A stretch of DNA of 64,000 bases from Flavobacterium psychrophilum (GCA_945872245.1 CAMBZB010000010.1:3747-67746); one strand, 5' to 3'. Counted from the stretch's first letter, positions 36,797 to 45,023 are shown. Notes: generated by a model not told the origin, from the sequence alone. Numbers and translations: made by a program.

Positions 36797-37501
36797 ATGA
36801 AAAAATCAATTTTTATTACAGTAGCTTTATTTGCTTTTACAAGTATTACCAGTCAATTATTTGCTCAAAGCGAAAAAGTGGTACAAGGACAACACATAAA
36901 ACAAGCTATATTAACTTGCCGTGTTAGTACCACAGAAGCAGGTTGTTCCATTGCATTTGACTATGATGTTAAATCGCCAAGAGATGTTTCACCGGGTCAA
37001 TCCTCGGGAAAAAGACAATACCAACCTTTAATCATTAGAAAAGAATTTAGTGTAAGTTCATCTGACAATGCTGTTTCCGAAGTAAAAAGTCCAAAAGATG
37101 CTGCAAGTGGTCAAGCCTCAGGTAAAAGACAACATAAATCAATGGGAGTATCAAGTAGTAGTGCAAGTTCAGATGCTACAGCAGTAAGAGGTTCTGGTGG
37201 AGGAACCGGAAAAGTCAATGTGAATGATATAAGTATAAGTAAAGTAAATGTTCAAGATTTTCATTTTACAAAAAGATGTGGTGGAAAAACAACTAAAATT
37301 TCTTGTGCAAGTGGAGAATGTGAAATTCCAGTAGGAGATTGTCCGAATGGTGATTGTGTAATAACTGCTGATTGGAGTTGGGGAATGTCGCAAAGTGGTA
37401 CCTCTAATAGATGTTCTGTTGAATTTTCATTAGAGATAGTAGATGGAGTTTGCCATGCTATAAACACAAAAGGTACCGGTGGAACTCGTAGCGGTAAATA
37501 A
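36797..37501 (+). CDS. Secreted protein with Hcp-like segments and SPRD...GKRQ repeats
   Basis: 234 residues with a signal peptide (MKKSIFITVALFAFTSITSQLFAQ). Unrecognised as a whole. It carries two copies of a motif: SPRDVSPGQSSGKRQ (residues 60-74) and SPKDAASGQASGKRQ (98-112). Three other segments look like pieces of the type VI secretion tube protein Hcp: GQHIKQAILTCR (31-42), GGGTGKVNV and KVNVQDFHFTKR (134-160), and WSWGMSQSGT (193-202). In Hcp these occur in the opposite order. The C-terminal half has paired cysteines (C161, 170, 175, 182, 187, 206, 219), suiting an exported disulfide-bonded protein. A terminator follows it. Confidence 0.75.
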   Translation: MKKSIFITVALFAFTSITSQLFAQSEKVVQGQHIKQAILTCRVSTTEAGCSIAFDYDVKSPRDVSPGQSSGKRQYQPLIIRKEFSVSSSDNAVSEVKSPKDAASGQASGKRQHKSMGVSSSSASSDATAVRGSGGGTGKVNVNDISISKVNVQDFHFTKRCGGKTTKISCASGECEIPVGDCPNGDCVITADWSWGMSQSGTSNRCSVEFSLEIVDGVCHAINTKGTGGTRSGK

Positions 37502-37516
37502 AATTATTTTAGTTTG

Positions 37517-37550
37517 AAAACAGGAAGTAGAATAGTTCTTCCTGTTTTTA
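37517..37550 (+). terminator. Terminator between the two secreted-protein genes
   Basis: AAAACAGGAAG (37517-37527) pairs perfectly with CTTCCTGTTTT (37538-37548) across a 10-base loop, followed by T-rich sequence. The second secreted gene may therefore be partly or separately expressed. Confidence 0.8.
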
Positions 37551-37577
37551 TTTAAAACATAATCAAAATTTTTATTT

Positions 37578-38249
37578 ATGAAAAAGTCAATTTTTATACG
37601 ATTATTTTTAATACTTGTTTTTTGTGTTTCAAATCAATTAGTTGCCCAAGAAGCTATTTTGAAAACAAGAACAAAAAGTAACCAAACGAACGAAAAATCA
37701 ATTGCTACAAATCAATTGGATTGTGTTGTGAAAATAAAACCAACTGAGAATGGATGTTTTATTATTTTTGATAATGCAATAGTAAGTCCCAGAGATGCCG
37801 CTAGTGGTTTGCCAACAGGTAAAAGAATGCATAAACCAGTTTCATTTTTCGTTAGTTCAAGCGATAAAACCATTGTTGAAGTAAAAAGTTCTAATGATAT
37901 GGTATCAACTCAGGCAAAGAGTACCACAAAACAGACAACTTCCTCGGAGGCTGTCTCAAAAACAACTGGTACTCCAATAGGAGGTATTATTGTAAAAGGA
38001 GGTAAAAATCCAGGAGGAAAAGAGTTTGACAACATTGTTGTTACTGATGGAGAATTTCCATTGCCACCAGACCTAACCGATGGAGAATATGAATTAACTA
38101 TTTCATTTACGTATCAAAAGATGGAAATGATGAATAATAGTGATAAAACTTCAAAATCGTATGTTTCAGGTCGTTTTATTATAGAAATTGATGGAAGTGC
38201 CTTTCGTTCTATTAGGGAGTCTGGTGTTTCTGTAAAAAGTAATCGTTAA
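37578..38249 (+). CDS. Secreted protein related to its upstream neighbour
   Basis: 223 residues with a signal peptide ending at LVAQ (residue 24). Residues about 48-97 align with the upstream protein: NGCFIIFDNAIVSPRDAASG and LPTGKRMHKPVSFFVSSSD correspond to its AGCSIAFDYDVKSPRD and following region. It keeps one SPRD...GKR motif and has lost the second. The C-terminal half ends in a predicted beta-rich domain (DGEYELTISFTYQKM, SGRFIIEIDGSAF) that parallels FSLEIVDG in the neighbour. The two are therefore divergent paralogues. Function unknown. Confidence 0.72.
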   Translation: MKKSIFIRLFLILVFCVSNQLVAQEAILKTRTKSNQTNEKSIATNQLDCVVKIKPTENGCFIIFDNAIVSPRDAASGLPTGKRMHKPVSFFVSSSDKTIVEVKSSNDMVSTQAKSTTKQTTSSEAVSKTTGTPIGGIIVKGGKNPGGKEFDNIVVTDGEFPLPPDLTDGEYELTISFTYQKMEMMNNSDKTSKSYVSGRFIIEIDGSAFRSIRESGVSVKSNR

Positions 38250-38301
38250 AATGATTCAACAAAGAAGTGATAATTAAAAAAAATTTCTAACTTTTGTCAA
38301 T

Positions 38302-39492
38302 ATGAAAAGAAATTTACCACAAAATTTGAAACTACAAAATCTTTTAAATACTATTATTTTTGATAAATACTTTGGAACAAAACAAATTTTTTTAGTGTTG
38401 ATTTTGTTGACCAACAGTTCAGTTTTAGCTCAAAAAGATCTAATGCAAAAAAAAGATTCAACAGAAGTACGATGTAAAATAATTTCGGAAACGCCCACAA
38501 TTTACACCTATGCCTTTGTCAATGATAAGAATAAAGTAAAAAAGACAACTATATTGCTGTCAGAAGTTGAAAATATTATTTACAATAAATACGATAAAAA
38601 CCTAGTCGAAGACCCGCTTTTTAACGATTTGGCTTCGATAGTTTATACTGAAGAACCAGTGAAATCATACCAATATTCATTTGCATTGGGTTTTGATGTG
38701 AGTAATATTTTAGAATTTAATTCACCCTCAGGACCCGATAAAAAGAGTTTTTCTGCAACGAGTACTTTAGATTTGGGATTGGATTATTATAAAGAAGGCA
38801 GCAGGTTTGCTATGACCAATGAACTTCACTGGACTCTTGCTGTACAAAAAGACGGTATTTCGGGTAGTGATAGAATTCAAAGAATTACTGACGATTTTAT
38901 CACACTACACGAATTCTCCTATACTTTGAGCAAAAACAGTAAGTGGAATGCTAATTTAATTGTAAAAAACAGCACGTCAATTTTTACCATTTATGATGGC
39001 GACTATTTTAAAGACTATAATAATCTGGGAAAAACACAAGGGTTTTTAAATCCGTACCAAGTTATTTTATCTCCTGGAATAAAATACCAACCCAATGAAT
39101 ATTTTAGACTTTCGCTTTCGCCTTATTCTGTTAGTTTATATGGTTTAACAAATCAGCAAATAGCTAATACAACATATTATACCCAAACTACTGATGCAAA
39201 TGATAATTATGACCTTTTTGTTTTTAAACAATTGGGTGCCGAATTAAATATTTGGTACGACAGGAAATACAAAAAATGGTTAGAGATGCAATACCGGCTA
39301 GGAATTTCTTCAGATTATTTTACTGATATTGCTAAAAATGGCGTGATGGATGGCTTGTTTATCACAAAATTCAAAATCATTAAGAACGTTTCCTTGGCGC
39401 ATCGTGGAATTTTAAAAGGTGATTTTTTTGAGAAACCTTTCAAACCGTATTACAAACAAACCATTTTATTGAGCTTCTCCAAAAGTTTCTAA
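38302..39492 (+). CDS. Predicted outer-membrane beta-barrel protein
   Basis: 396 residues. The hydrophobic export signal lies unusually late, at about residues 28-45 (KQIFLVLILLTNSSVLAQ), after a polar N-terminal stretch. A small domain with KIISETPTIYTYAF and LLSEVENIIYNKYD follows; similar pieces precede barrels in Bacteroidota. Residues 120-396 alternate in the pattern of amphipathic beta strands and end in a Phe-terminated strand (KQTILLSFSKSF), typical for outer-membrane proteins inserted by BAM. It lies 52 bases after the second secreted protein and may anchor or export it; that is inference. Confidence 0.72.
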   Translation: MKRNLPQNLKLQNLLNTIIFDKYFGTKQIFLVLILLTNSSVLAQKDLMQKKDSTEVRCKIISETPTIYTYAFVNDKNKVKKTTILLSEVENIIYNKYDKNLVEDPLFNDLASIVYTEEPVKSYQYSFALGFDVSNILEFNSPSGPDKKSFSATSTLDLGLDYYKEGSRFAMTNELHWTLAVQKDGISGSDRIQRITDDFITLHEFSYTLSKNSKWNANLIVKNSTSIFTIYDGDYFKDYNNLGKTQGFLNPYQVILSPGIKYQPNEYFRLSLSPYSVSLYGLTNQQIANTTYYTQTTDANDNYDLFVFKQLGAELNIWYDRKYKKWLEMQYRLGISSDYFTDIAKNGVMDGLFITKFKIIKNVSLAHRGILKGDFFEKPFKPYYKQTILLSFSKSF

Positions 39493-39522
39493 AAAAACAA
39501 GAAGCGTTAATTAGACTTTTTT

Positions 39523-39864
39523 TTAGGTTTGTTTTCCTTGGATTATCGAAATTAATATTAAAACGAAAAGTATCACAAAAAGGAGTGTTGAGGAACCAAT
39601 TGTTCCAAAATTCAACCCTCCTTTTTCAATTGGTTTTGTGAGTAAATCTCCAAAGGTGGCTCCTAAGGGTCTTGTCAATACAAATGCCAACCAAAATAAA
39701 AAGATGTGTGAGATTCTCGAAAATTGATAGGCCAGTACAATCAATACCAAAAGACTTCCAATCAGTACGGCGCCGCCTGCAAAGCCAAGTCCTGAATTGT
39801 CGGCTAAGAAATCGCCCAAAGCCGTTCCCAGCGTATTTGAAAATAGAATGGCTGTCAAGTACAA
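39523..39864 (-). pseudogene. C-terminal remnant of a COG4705-like membrane protein
   Basis: 113 residues with three to four membrane helices, TTG-initiated, and a TAA two codons upstream in frame. Segments LGTALGDFLADNSGLGF and AFVLTRPLGATFGDLLTKP match the C-terminal half of COG4705-type membrane proteins, which normally run to about 250 residues. The N-terminal half is absent: only 67 bases separate this frame from the next gene. It could also be expressed as a half-size protein, so the label pseudogene is moderate. Confidence 0.55.
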
Positions 39865-39931
39865 CAGTTATTTGAGTATTTATACGATTCGCTATTATAA
39901 AATAGTTCAATCGTCAGTTTAACAACAAGTG

Positions 39932-40801
39932 CTATCTCCTGTGTTTCCAACGTTTGTGCGTCCACAAATAATATTCAGGAGCTTCATGAATTTGTTGCTC
40001 TACCAGATGCATAAAACGGTCTGAGATTTCGTAGCTAGGCACTTGGGTAACGTTTTCGGATAGTACCTCAAAACTAGCCTCATAATAGCCTCGTTTTATT
40101 TTTTTTATTTTGATGAAAATCACGTTCATGTTATATTTTTTCGCCAACATTTCGGCTCCAGTGTGAACGGGGACTTCAATTCCCATAAATTTTTGCCAAT
40201 GAAAAGTGGATTGCAACCTAGGAGTTTGGTCGCTTGCAAAACCATAGGTACACAATTTTTTTAATTTATTGTTTTCAATTATTTTAGGAATTGTTTCTTT
40301 GGTCGTAATCAGTTTCGCTTTGAATTTTAATCGGATATCGCGCACTAATTTGTCAAAATAAGGATTGTTTATTTTTTTGTAAATACCATAAGCTTCAAAA
40401 TCCACGTATGAATTTATAGAAACGGCCCATTCATAACTGGCGTAATGCGCCATCATTATGGCAATGCTTTTTTGTTTTTTCTCCAAGTTTTTATAGACTT
40501 CCAGATTGGTAAAGACAAAACGATTGCTCATTTCTTTTTTTGAAATGCTCAAGGTCTTTATCATTTCGAGAAATATGTCGCATAAATGACGGAAAAATTT
40601 CTTTTCGATTGTCAATCTTTCCTGTTCCGACAAATTGGGTAATGCCAAAGCGATGTTTTCTCGAACTATCTTTTTTCGGTAGCCAATGCCATGATAGACG
40701 ATGAGGTATATGAAATCGGAAAGTAGATAGAGTATGGGAAAAGGCAGCATCGAGACGCACCATAAAAAAGGATAAGTAATAACGTAAATTATAAACCGCA
40801 T
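39932..40801 (-). CDS. Lysophospholipid/lipid A acyltransferase (LpxL/HtrB-like)
   Basis: 289 residues with one N-terminal membrane helix (about 5-30). The acyltransferase HX4(D/E) motif is HYASYE in IAIMMAHYASYEWAV; later ASDQTPRLQSTFHW and PVHTGAEMLAKK match the LpxL/HtrB family, which adds secondary acyl chains to lipid A at the inner membrane. A TATATTTG element on this strand at 40819-40826 lies 18 bases before the start. It is divergent from the rhomboid gene. Confidence 0.9.
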   Translation of the reverse strand: MRFIIYVITYPFLWCVSMLPFPILYLLSDFIYLIVYHGIGYRKKIVRENIALALPNLSEQERLTIEKKFFRHLCDIFLEMIKTLSISKKEMSNRFVFTNLEVYKNLEKKQKSIAIMMAHYASYEWAVSINSYVDFEAYGIYKKINNPYFDKLVRDIRLKFKAKLITTKETIPKIIENNKLKKLCTYGFASDQTPRLQSTFHWQKFMGIEVPVHTGAEMLAKKYNMNVIFIKIKKIKRGYYEASFEVLSENVTQVPSYEISDRFMHLVEQQIHEAPEYYLWTHKRWKHRR

Positions 40802-40924
40802 GAAGTAAAATATTTCGGCAAATATAATCCAAAAAAACCTTTCGTTTGATAGTTTATGGTTTCCAACCTATTTCTATGAACATTATATTGAGTAAGTTTA
40901 CACTTTGAAAAAACCAAATTAGTT

Positions 40925-41566
40925 ATGAGTGCCATTTTAATTCTTATTATTGTTGCTAATGTTCTGTTTAGCTTAAAAGGATTTAACGACCTGTCTTTTT
41001 TTAGAAAATTTGAATTTCACATCGGGAGTATCCGTGCCGGTGAGCAAATCCGGATGCTGACATCGGGTTTTTTGCATGCCGATATGGGACATTTGTTTTT
41101 CAATATGTTCACGCTTTTTATGTTTGCCCCCGTGGTGACCAACTATTTTGGAGGTGCCTCCTTTTTGTTGGTTTATATGGGAAGTCTTGTTTTTGGTAGT
41201 TTGTTGACCTTGTTGATGCATCAAAAAGATTACAGTTATAGGGCTATCGGCGCCTCCGGAGCCGTTACGGGCGTTTTGTATTCTGCTATTTTGATCGAAC
41301 CCAGCATGAGTTTGTATCTGTTTTTTATTCCAATCCCTATTCCGGCCTATATTTTTGGAATCGGGTATCTGTTGTATTCTATTTACGGAATGAAAGCCAA
41401 GAACGACAACATTGGTCATACGGCCCATTTTGGAGGGGCTATTGGAGGGTATTTGATTACCCTTTTAAAAGAGCCTGCAATGCTCGTGGACAATACGGCT
41501 ATGGTGGTGCTATTGGCAATTCCCATCATCCTGCTTTTTGTATTGGCGAAAGCGGGGAAACTCTAA
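40925..41566 (+). CDS. Rhomboid family intramembrane serine protease
   Basis: 213 residues with six predicted membrane helices. The catalytic serine is in GASGAVTGVLYSA and the catalytic histidine in HTAHFGGAIGG. The conserved loop HADMGHLFFNMFTLF is present too. It cleaves transmembrane substrates within the inner membrane; substrates are unknown. It is complete, with the next gene 52 bases downstream. Confidence 0.94.
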   Translation: MSAILILIIVANVLFSLKGFNDLSFFRKFEFHIGSIRAGEQIRMLTSGFLHADMGHLFFNMFTLFMFAPVVTNYFGGASFLLVYMGSLVFGSLLTLLMHQKDYSYRAIGASGAVTGVLYSAILIEPSMSLYLFFIPIPIPAYIFGIGYLLYSIYGMKAKNDNIGHTAHFGGAIGGYLITLLKEPAMLVDNTAMVVLLAIPIILLFVLAKAGKL

Positions 41567-41618
41567 CTGGCATAAGATTTGACCACTAATTTTAAAAACC
41601 AACTTAAATTTTAAAAAT

Positions 41619-42308
41619 ATGAAAAAAGCACTATTGATTCTCGGTATTTTATTTGCGACATTGTCCTACTCACAGGAACAAAAACAAGTTCCCATGATTA
41701 ATGTCTCTGGCGAAGGAAAGGTAAAAACAGCCCCCGATCAAGCCGCCATCGCGGTTTCTATTGAAACTAAAGGAAGCAAGGCAGCCGAGGTAAAAGAGGA
41801 AAACGATAAAAAAATGGACGCCATATTGAAATTCATCAAAAAGGCAGCTTTAGCAAAAGAGGATTTCCAAACCCAGCGCGTTTCTTTACAGCCTAATTAT
41901 GATTATGAGAAAAAGAAACACAATTATGTTTCCACCCAATCGTTACAAATTCTATTGAAAGATTTGTCTAAATATGATGAATTGATGGAAGGCTTGGTTA
42001 ACGAGGGGATTAACCGGATTGACAATGTGGAGTTCAAGTCTTCCAAAATGAAACAGCTGCAATCCGATGCCCGAAAGTTGGCGGTAAAAGACGCCAAAGC
42101 CAAAGCGGAAGATTTTGTGTCTGTTTTGGGACAGAAAGTGGGAAAAGCCATTCTTATATCGGACAATTCACAAAGCTATACTCCGCAACCTCGAATGTAT
42201 GCCATGAAAACGATGGCGATGGATGGGGCAGAGGCTCCAAGAGAAACTTTGGCGGTTGGAGAAATAGAAATTACGACCAATGTAAGCGTGAGTTTTATGT
42301 TGGAGTAG
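41619..42308 (+). CDS. Periplasmic SIMPL domain (DUF541) protein
   Basis: 229 residues with a signal peptide (MKKALLILGILFATLSYSQ). The SIMPL domain covers residues 25-225, with VSGEGKVKTAPDQAAIAVS at its start and ARKLAVKDAKAKAEDFVSVLG near the end. Family members form oligomeric rings in the periplasm and are linked to oxidative stress resistance, but the biochemistry is undefined. A bidirectional terminator follows. Confidence 0.9.
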   Translation: MKKALLILGILFATLSYSQEQKQVPMINVSGEGKVKTAPDQAAIAVSIETKGSKAAEVKEENDKKMDAILKFIKKAALAKEDFQTQRVSLQPNYDYEKKKHNYVSTQSLQILLKDLSKYDELMEGLVNEGINRIDNVEFKSSKMKQLQSDARKLAVKDAKAKAEDFVSVLGQKVGKAILISDNSQSYTPQPRMYAMKTMAMDGAEAPRETLAVGEIEITTNVSVSFMLE

Positions 42309-42334
42309 GATAGAGTTGAAATAATATATAAAGT

Positions 42335-42382
42335 AAAAACACATTTTTAACGAAGTCAACTTCTTAAAAATGTGTTTTTTAT
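42335..42382 (+). terminator. Terminator after the SIMPL gene
   Basis: AAAAACACATTTTTAA (42335-42350) pairs perfectly with TTAAAAATGTGTTTTT (42364-42379). GAAGT/ACTTC inside the loop can extend the stem. Confidence 0.9.
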
Positions 42383-42447
42383 TTTGTGGGAAGAGCAGGG
42401 TTGACTTCGTCTTTCCTGCAAAGCTACGCTTTGAAAATAGATCAAAC

Positions 42448-42478
42448 AAAAAAACACTCAAGCGAACTTGGCGTTTTT
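42448..42478 (-). terminator. Terminator of the tRNA-Tyr transcript
   Basis: On the minus strand AAAAAC, then CAAG, a TTCG tetraloop, CTTG and GTTTTTTT form a hairpin with a T run, about 20 bases after the tRNA 3' end. Confidence 0.7.
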
Positions 42479-42499
42479 CGTAATTGATCTATTTATTCG

Positions 42500-42580
42500 T
42501 GGGGAGAGCAGGATTCGAACCTGCGAAGTTCACACAGCAGATTTACAGTCTGCCCTCGTTGGCCGCTTGAGTATCTCCCC
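42500..42580 (-). tRNA. tRNA-Tyr (anticodon GTA)
   Basis: 81 bases. The acceptor stem GGGGAGA pairs with TCTCCCC, with discriminator A. The D-arm contains CTCAAGCGGCCAACGAG, the anticodon loop is CTGTAAA with GTA at its centre, and the T-arm is GCAGGTTCGAATCCTGC with the canonical GTTCGAATC loop. The extra arm between anticodon and T stems is long, as expected for a class II tyrosine tRNA. CCA is not encoded. Confidence 0.96.
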
Positions 42581-42607
42581 GACACCGCATTTAGCGCTAA
42601 TTGGCTG

Positions 42608-42637
42608 CAAATATAGCAACTGTTTTGCTGTATCCAA
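42608..42637 (-). promoter_or_regulatory. Promoter of tRNA-Tyr
   Basis: TTG (42637-42635), a 19-base spacer and TATATTTG (42615-42608) on the minus strand: a full match to the flavobacterial consensus, about 28 bases from the tRNA 5' end. Confidence 0.8.
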
Positions 42638-42693
42638 ATGAAAAGAATGCTTAATTTTAGCAATAGTTGCAACGCGTTGGAAGTGAATAAAAT

Positions 42694-42722
42694 AAAAAAA
42701 TCTCCACTAGGGAGATTTTTTG
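42694..42722 (-). terminator. Terminator downstream of the split TlpA-like gene
   Basis: AAAAAATCTCC and GGAGATTTTTT form an 11-bp stem around ACTAG with A/T runs on both sides. Confidence 0.8.
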
Positions 42723-42741
42723 TTAGTAGTAACCAAGGAGC

Positions 42742-43908
42742 TTATTTGGCCAAAAGTTCTATGATTTTAGCCCTAAGTTCATTACCTCTTAAATCTTTTG
42801 CCACTACTTTACCGGAAGCATCCAGTATGAATGTGGCAGGAATGGATTGTACTTCATATTGGGCGGCGATGGGTTCGTTCCAAAACTTCAAATGGGAAAC
42901 TTGTGTCCAGGTCAATTTATCTTTTGCAATGGCTTCTTTCCATTTTGCGGCGTCTTTGTCTAAAGAAACGCCTACAATATTGAGTCCTTTGGCGTGCAGT
43001 TCTTTATAGATGGCGACCACATTTGGGTTTTCGGCTCTACAAGGCCCACACCAAGAAGCCCAAAAGTCAACTATGGTGACTTTTCCCAAACATTCTTTTA
43101 GTGAAACTAATTTTCCTTCCGGATTAGGAGCGGAAAAATCGGATCTTCATTTGGCTTCAGCCGGAGCTGGAGCGGGTGGAGGAGGAGTAACTCCTACAGC
43201 AGGTGTTTTTATTTCCTTAAGTTTAGTTTTGATGGCTTTACCTGGCTTTGTGTTTTTTAATGATTCATCTAAGCTATTGTAAAGGCCTTCCGTTTTTTTA
43301 ACATCAGCAATAGGATCATTTAACATTCCTTGTATAATTAAGGCACTTATAAATGATTTAGGATGGGTTTCGGCATAAGTGTTGTATTTCTTTTTAGACT
43401 CAGAACCTACTACTTCCTGAATTTTGGAATATTCTTTCATCAATCTGTTGATTACGGCGGTATCTTTAGTTTGTTGCGCTGTATTCATCAAAGGTGTGTT
43501 TTTAGTTTGGAAATCCATTAAACTCTTTTGAATTTTAACCAACTCTTCGTTAAATTTAGTGTATTCGTCATTGTTATACGTTCCTGAAATTTTTGATTTT
43601 TGGATGGTATCTTTGTTTATTACAATTGAAATATCGCCATTTTCAAGAATGAAAGGAACTAAACCTTGCGCTCCTTCTACTAATAATGCATGGAATGCAG
43701 GTTCTTTTGCTTTTCCTTTTATCTCAAATTTGCCATTTTCAATTTTAACAGTATCTACTGAAATTGTCGTTCCAATTGAATCTTGTGTTTGTAAAATAAC
43801 GGTTTTTCCATTTTCAAAACCTTTTGCGGTACCAGAAATAGTGTATGAACTTTTGGTACAAGAAATTAAAACCACAGTAGCTGAAAGTAATAAAATTATT
43901 TTTTTCAT
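42742..43908 (-). pseudogene. DUF4369-thioredoxin (TlpA-like) lipoprotein gene interrupted by TGA
   Basis: The 5' part (43908 to 43150, 253 codons) has a lipoprotein signal (LLSATVVLISC), a DUF4369-type N-terminal domain, a helical linker and a Pro/Ala-rich stretch. A TGA at 43149-43147 then ends it. The same frame continues without another stop: RSDFSAPNPEGKLVSLKECLG leads into VTIVDFWASWCGPCR, a thioredoxin domain with the CxxC site, ending ELLAK at 42742. Intact relatives are single proteins of about 370-390 residues with a sequence like IGxKAPDFSAPNPEG at this junction. Here three codons (stop-Arg-Ser) replace about six. It is a small deletion/nonsense pseudogene or a sequencing error. 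Confidence 0.8.
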
Positions 43909-43936
43909 TATTTTTTATTTTATTGAATTAAGATTG

Positions 43937-43965
43937 CAAAAGTATTTAAATTTATAAAACTTCAA
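43937..43965 (-). promoter_or_regulatory. Promoter of the split TlpA-like gene
   Basis: TTG (43965-43963), an 18-base spacer and TACTTTTG (43944-43937) on the minus strand, 29 bases before the ATG. The promoter looks intact although the gene is broken. Confidence 0.65.
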
Positions 43966-44105
43966 TAATTTTAATGCCTAAATTTTTGTTATAGTTTTAG
44001 AATGTTTTGATTGGATTTGGTTTTACCAAGCTGGCTTAATAACATAGAACAAAAAAAAAGCATCCCTCGTTTGGAATGCTCTTTATATCTAGATAAATAA
44101 ATAAT

Positions 44106-44546
44106 TTAGTCTTGGTTGGTCGTTTTTCTCCAAGTAAACGCATTCAAAATGTGTCTTTTTGCAAATCTTCCAGGAGAATCGGCATTTACCATTTTTACAT
44201 AAGTGGCTTTAGGCACACTGATGTATTCGTAAACGCTACCGTTAGAAAAATTGATAATCAATCGTCCTTCGACAAATTTGTAGTCAGTGATTGTTGATGT
44301 AGCAATGGTTTCGGTATATTCCGGCAAGTTTTGTTTGATGGTTTCAGGATTGATACTTACCAAAAAATGATAGGCTTCAATGATCTTTTTGCTGTTTTCT
44401 TCGGCAGCTTTTAAACCAGCTTCATCGCCCTGAAATTTGTCAGGATGTGCTTCCTTCATCGCGTTGCGATAAATGGTTTTTAAATCCTTTAATTCTGCAG
44501 TTTTGTCTACGTTTAGCAGCTTACGGTATTCAACTATTTTTTTCAT
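44106..44546 (-). CDS. DnaJ-domain protein with C-terminal KTSC domain
   Basis: 146 residues. A J-domain occupies residues 5-65 with the HPD motif in EAHPDKFQGD. Residues 85-140 form a KTSC domain (VYEYISVPKATYVKMVNA, SPGRFAKRHILNAF), a small module thought to bind RNA or to be processed by nucleases in some contexts. The protein lacks the other DnaJ regions. A TACCTTTG element at 44616-44623 on this strand is a likely promoter box. It probably recruits DnaK to an unknown target. Confidence 0.85.
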   Translation of the reverse strand: MKKIVEYRKLLNVDKTAELKDLKTIYRNAMKEAHPDKFQGDEAGLKAAEENSKKIIEAYHFLVSINPETIKQNLPEYTETIATSTITDYKFVEGRLIINFSNGSVYEYISVPKATYVKMVNADSPGRFAKRHILNAFTWRKTTNQD

Positions 44547-44717
44547 AAATAAGGGAACTACTTGTCTTTTATCATGAAATCATAGTAATTAGATTTCAAA
44601 ATTGACAATTTTTTGCAAAGGTACACTTTTTTTTAAGTTTTAAGTTTAGGACTAAAAAAAAATCAAAGAACCTGCCTTTATTCGGGCTTTTTTGGAAAAT
44701 AAAGTTGCCTGAAAAAA

Positions 44718-44966
44718 CTATTGTTGGGGCTTGTTATTGGCCTTGTCGAAGTTTTTGGATTTTTTGGGATACTTGTTGTAGCTAATGTCACTCGGATTTT
44801 CAATAACTGATTTTATGGTAATCCAATCGCCCAGGGCGTGGTTTGACATCGCCATTTTATAATCTAATAAATACTCACCACAAAAAAAGTTGTTGTTTTC
44901 ATCCTTTTCCATTATTCCGGTATAAACTCCTTTTTGCAGCATTTTTTCTTGTGAAGACTTGCTCAT
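44718..44966 (-). CDS. Hypothetical protein, 82 residues
   Basis: Unrecognised small soluble protein. It has a GVYTGIMEKDENNNFFCGEYLL segment (beta-rich), a central ALGDWITIKSVIENP and a polar C-terminus with a YPKKSKNF segment. A TAGCTTTG element (44999-45006, minus strand) about 33 bases upstream of the ATG supports expression. It is divergent from the next operon. Confidence 0.6.
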   Translation of the reverse strand: MSKSSQEKMLQKGVYTGIMEKDENNNFFCGEYLLDYKMAMSNHALGDWITIKSVIENPSDISYNKYPKKSKNFDKANNKPQQ

Positions 44967-45023
44967 AATCCATTTGATTTTAATAAAATTCTATGGGGCA
45001 AAGCTAATCAATTATTATTTGCC

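Noticed and set aside
43147..43149. TGA in the TlpA-like gene read as selenocysteine
   Set aside because: It does not stand at a redox Cys position, the CxxC is intact elsewhere, no SECIS-like hairpin was seen, and neighbouring codons are also missing.
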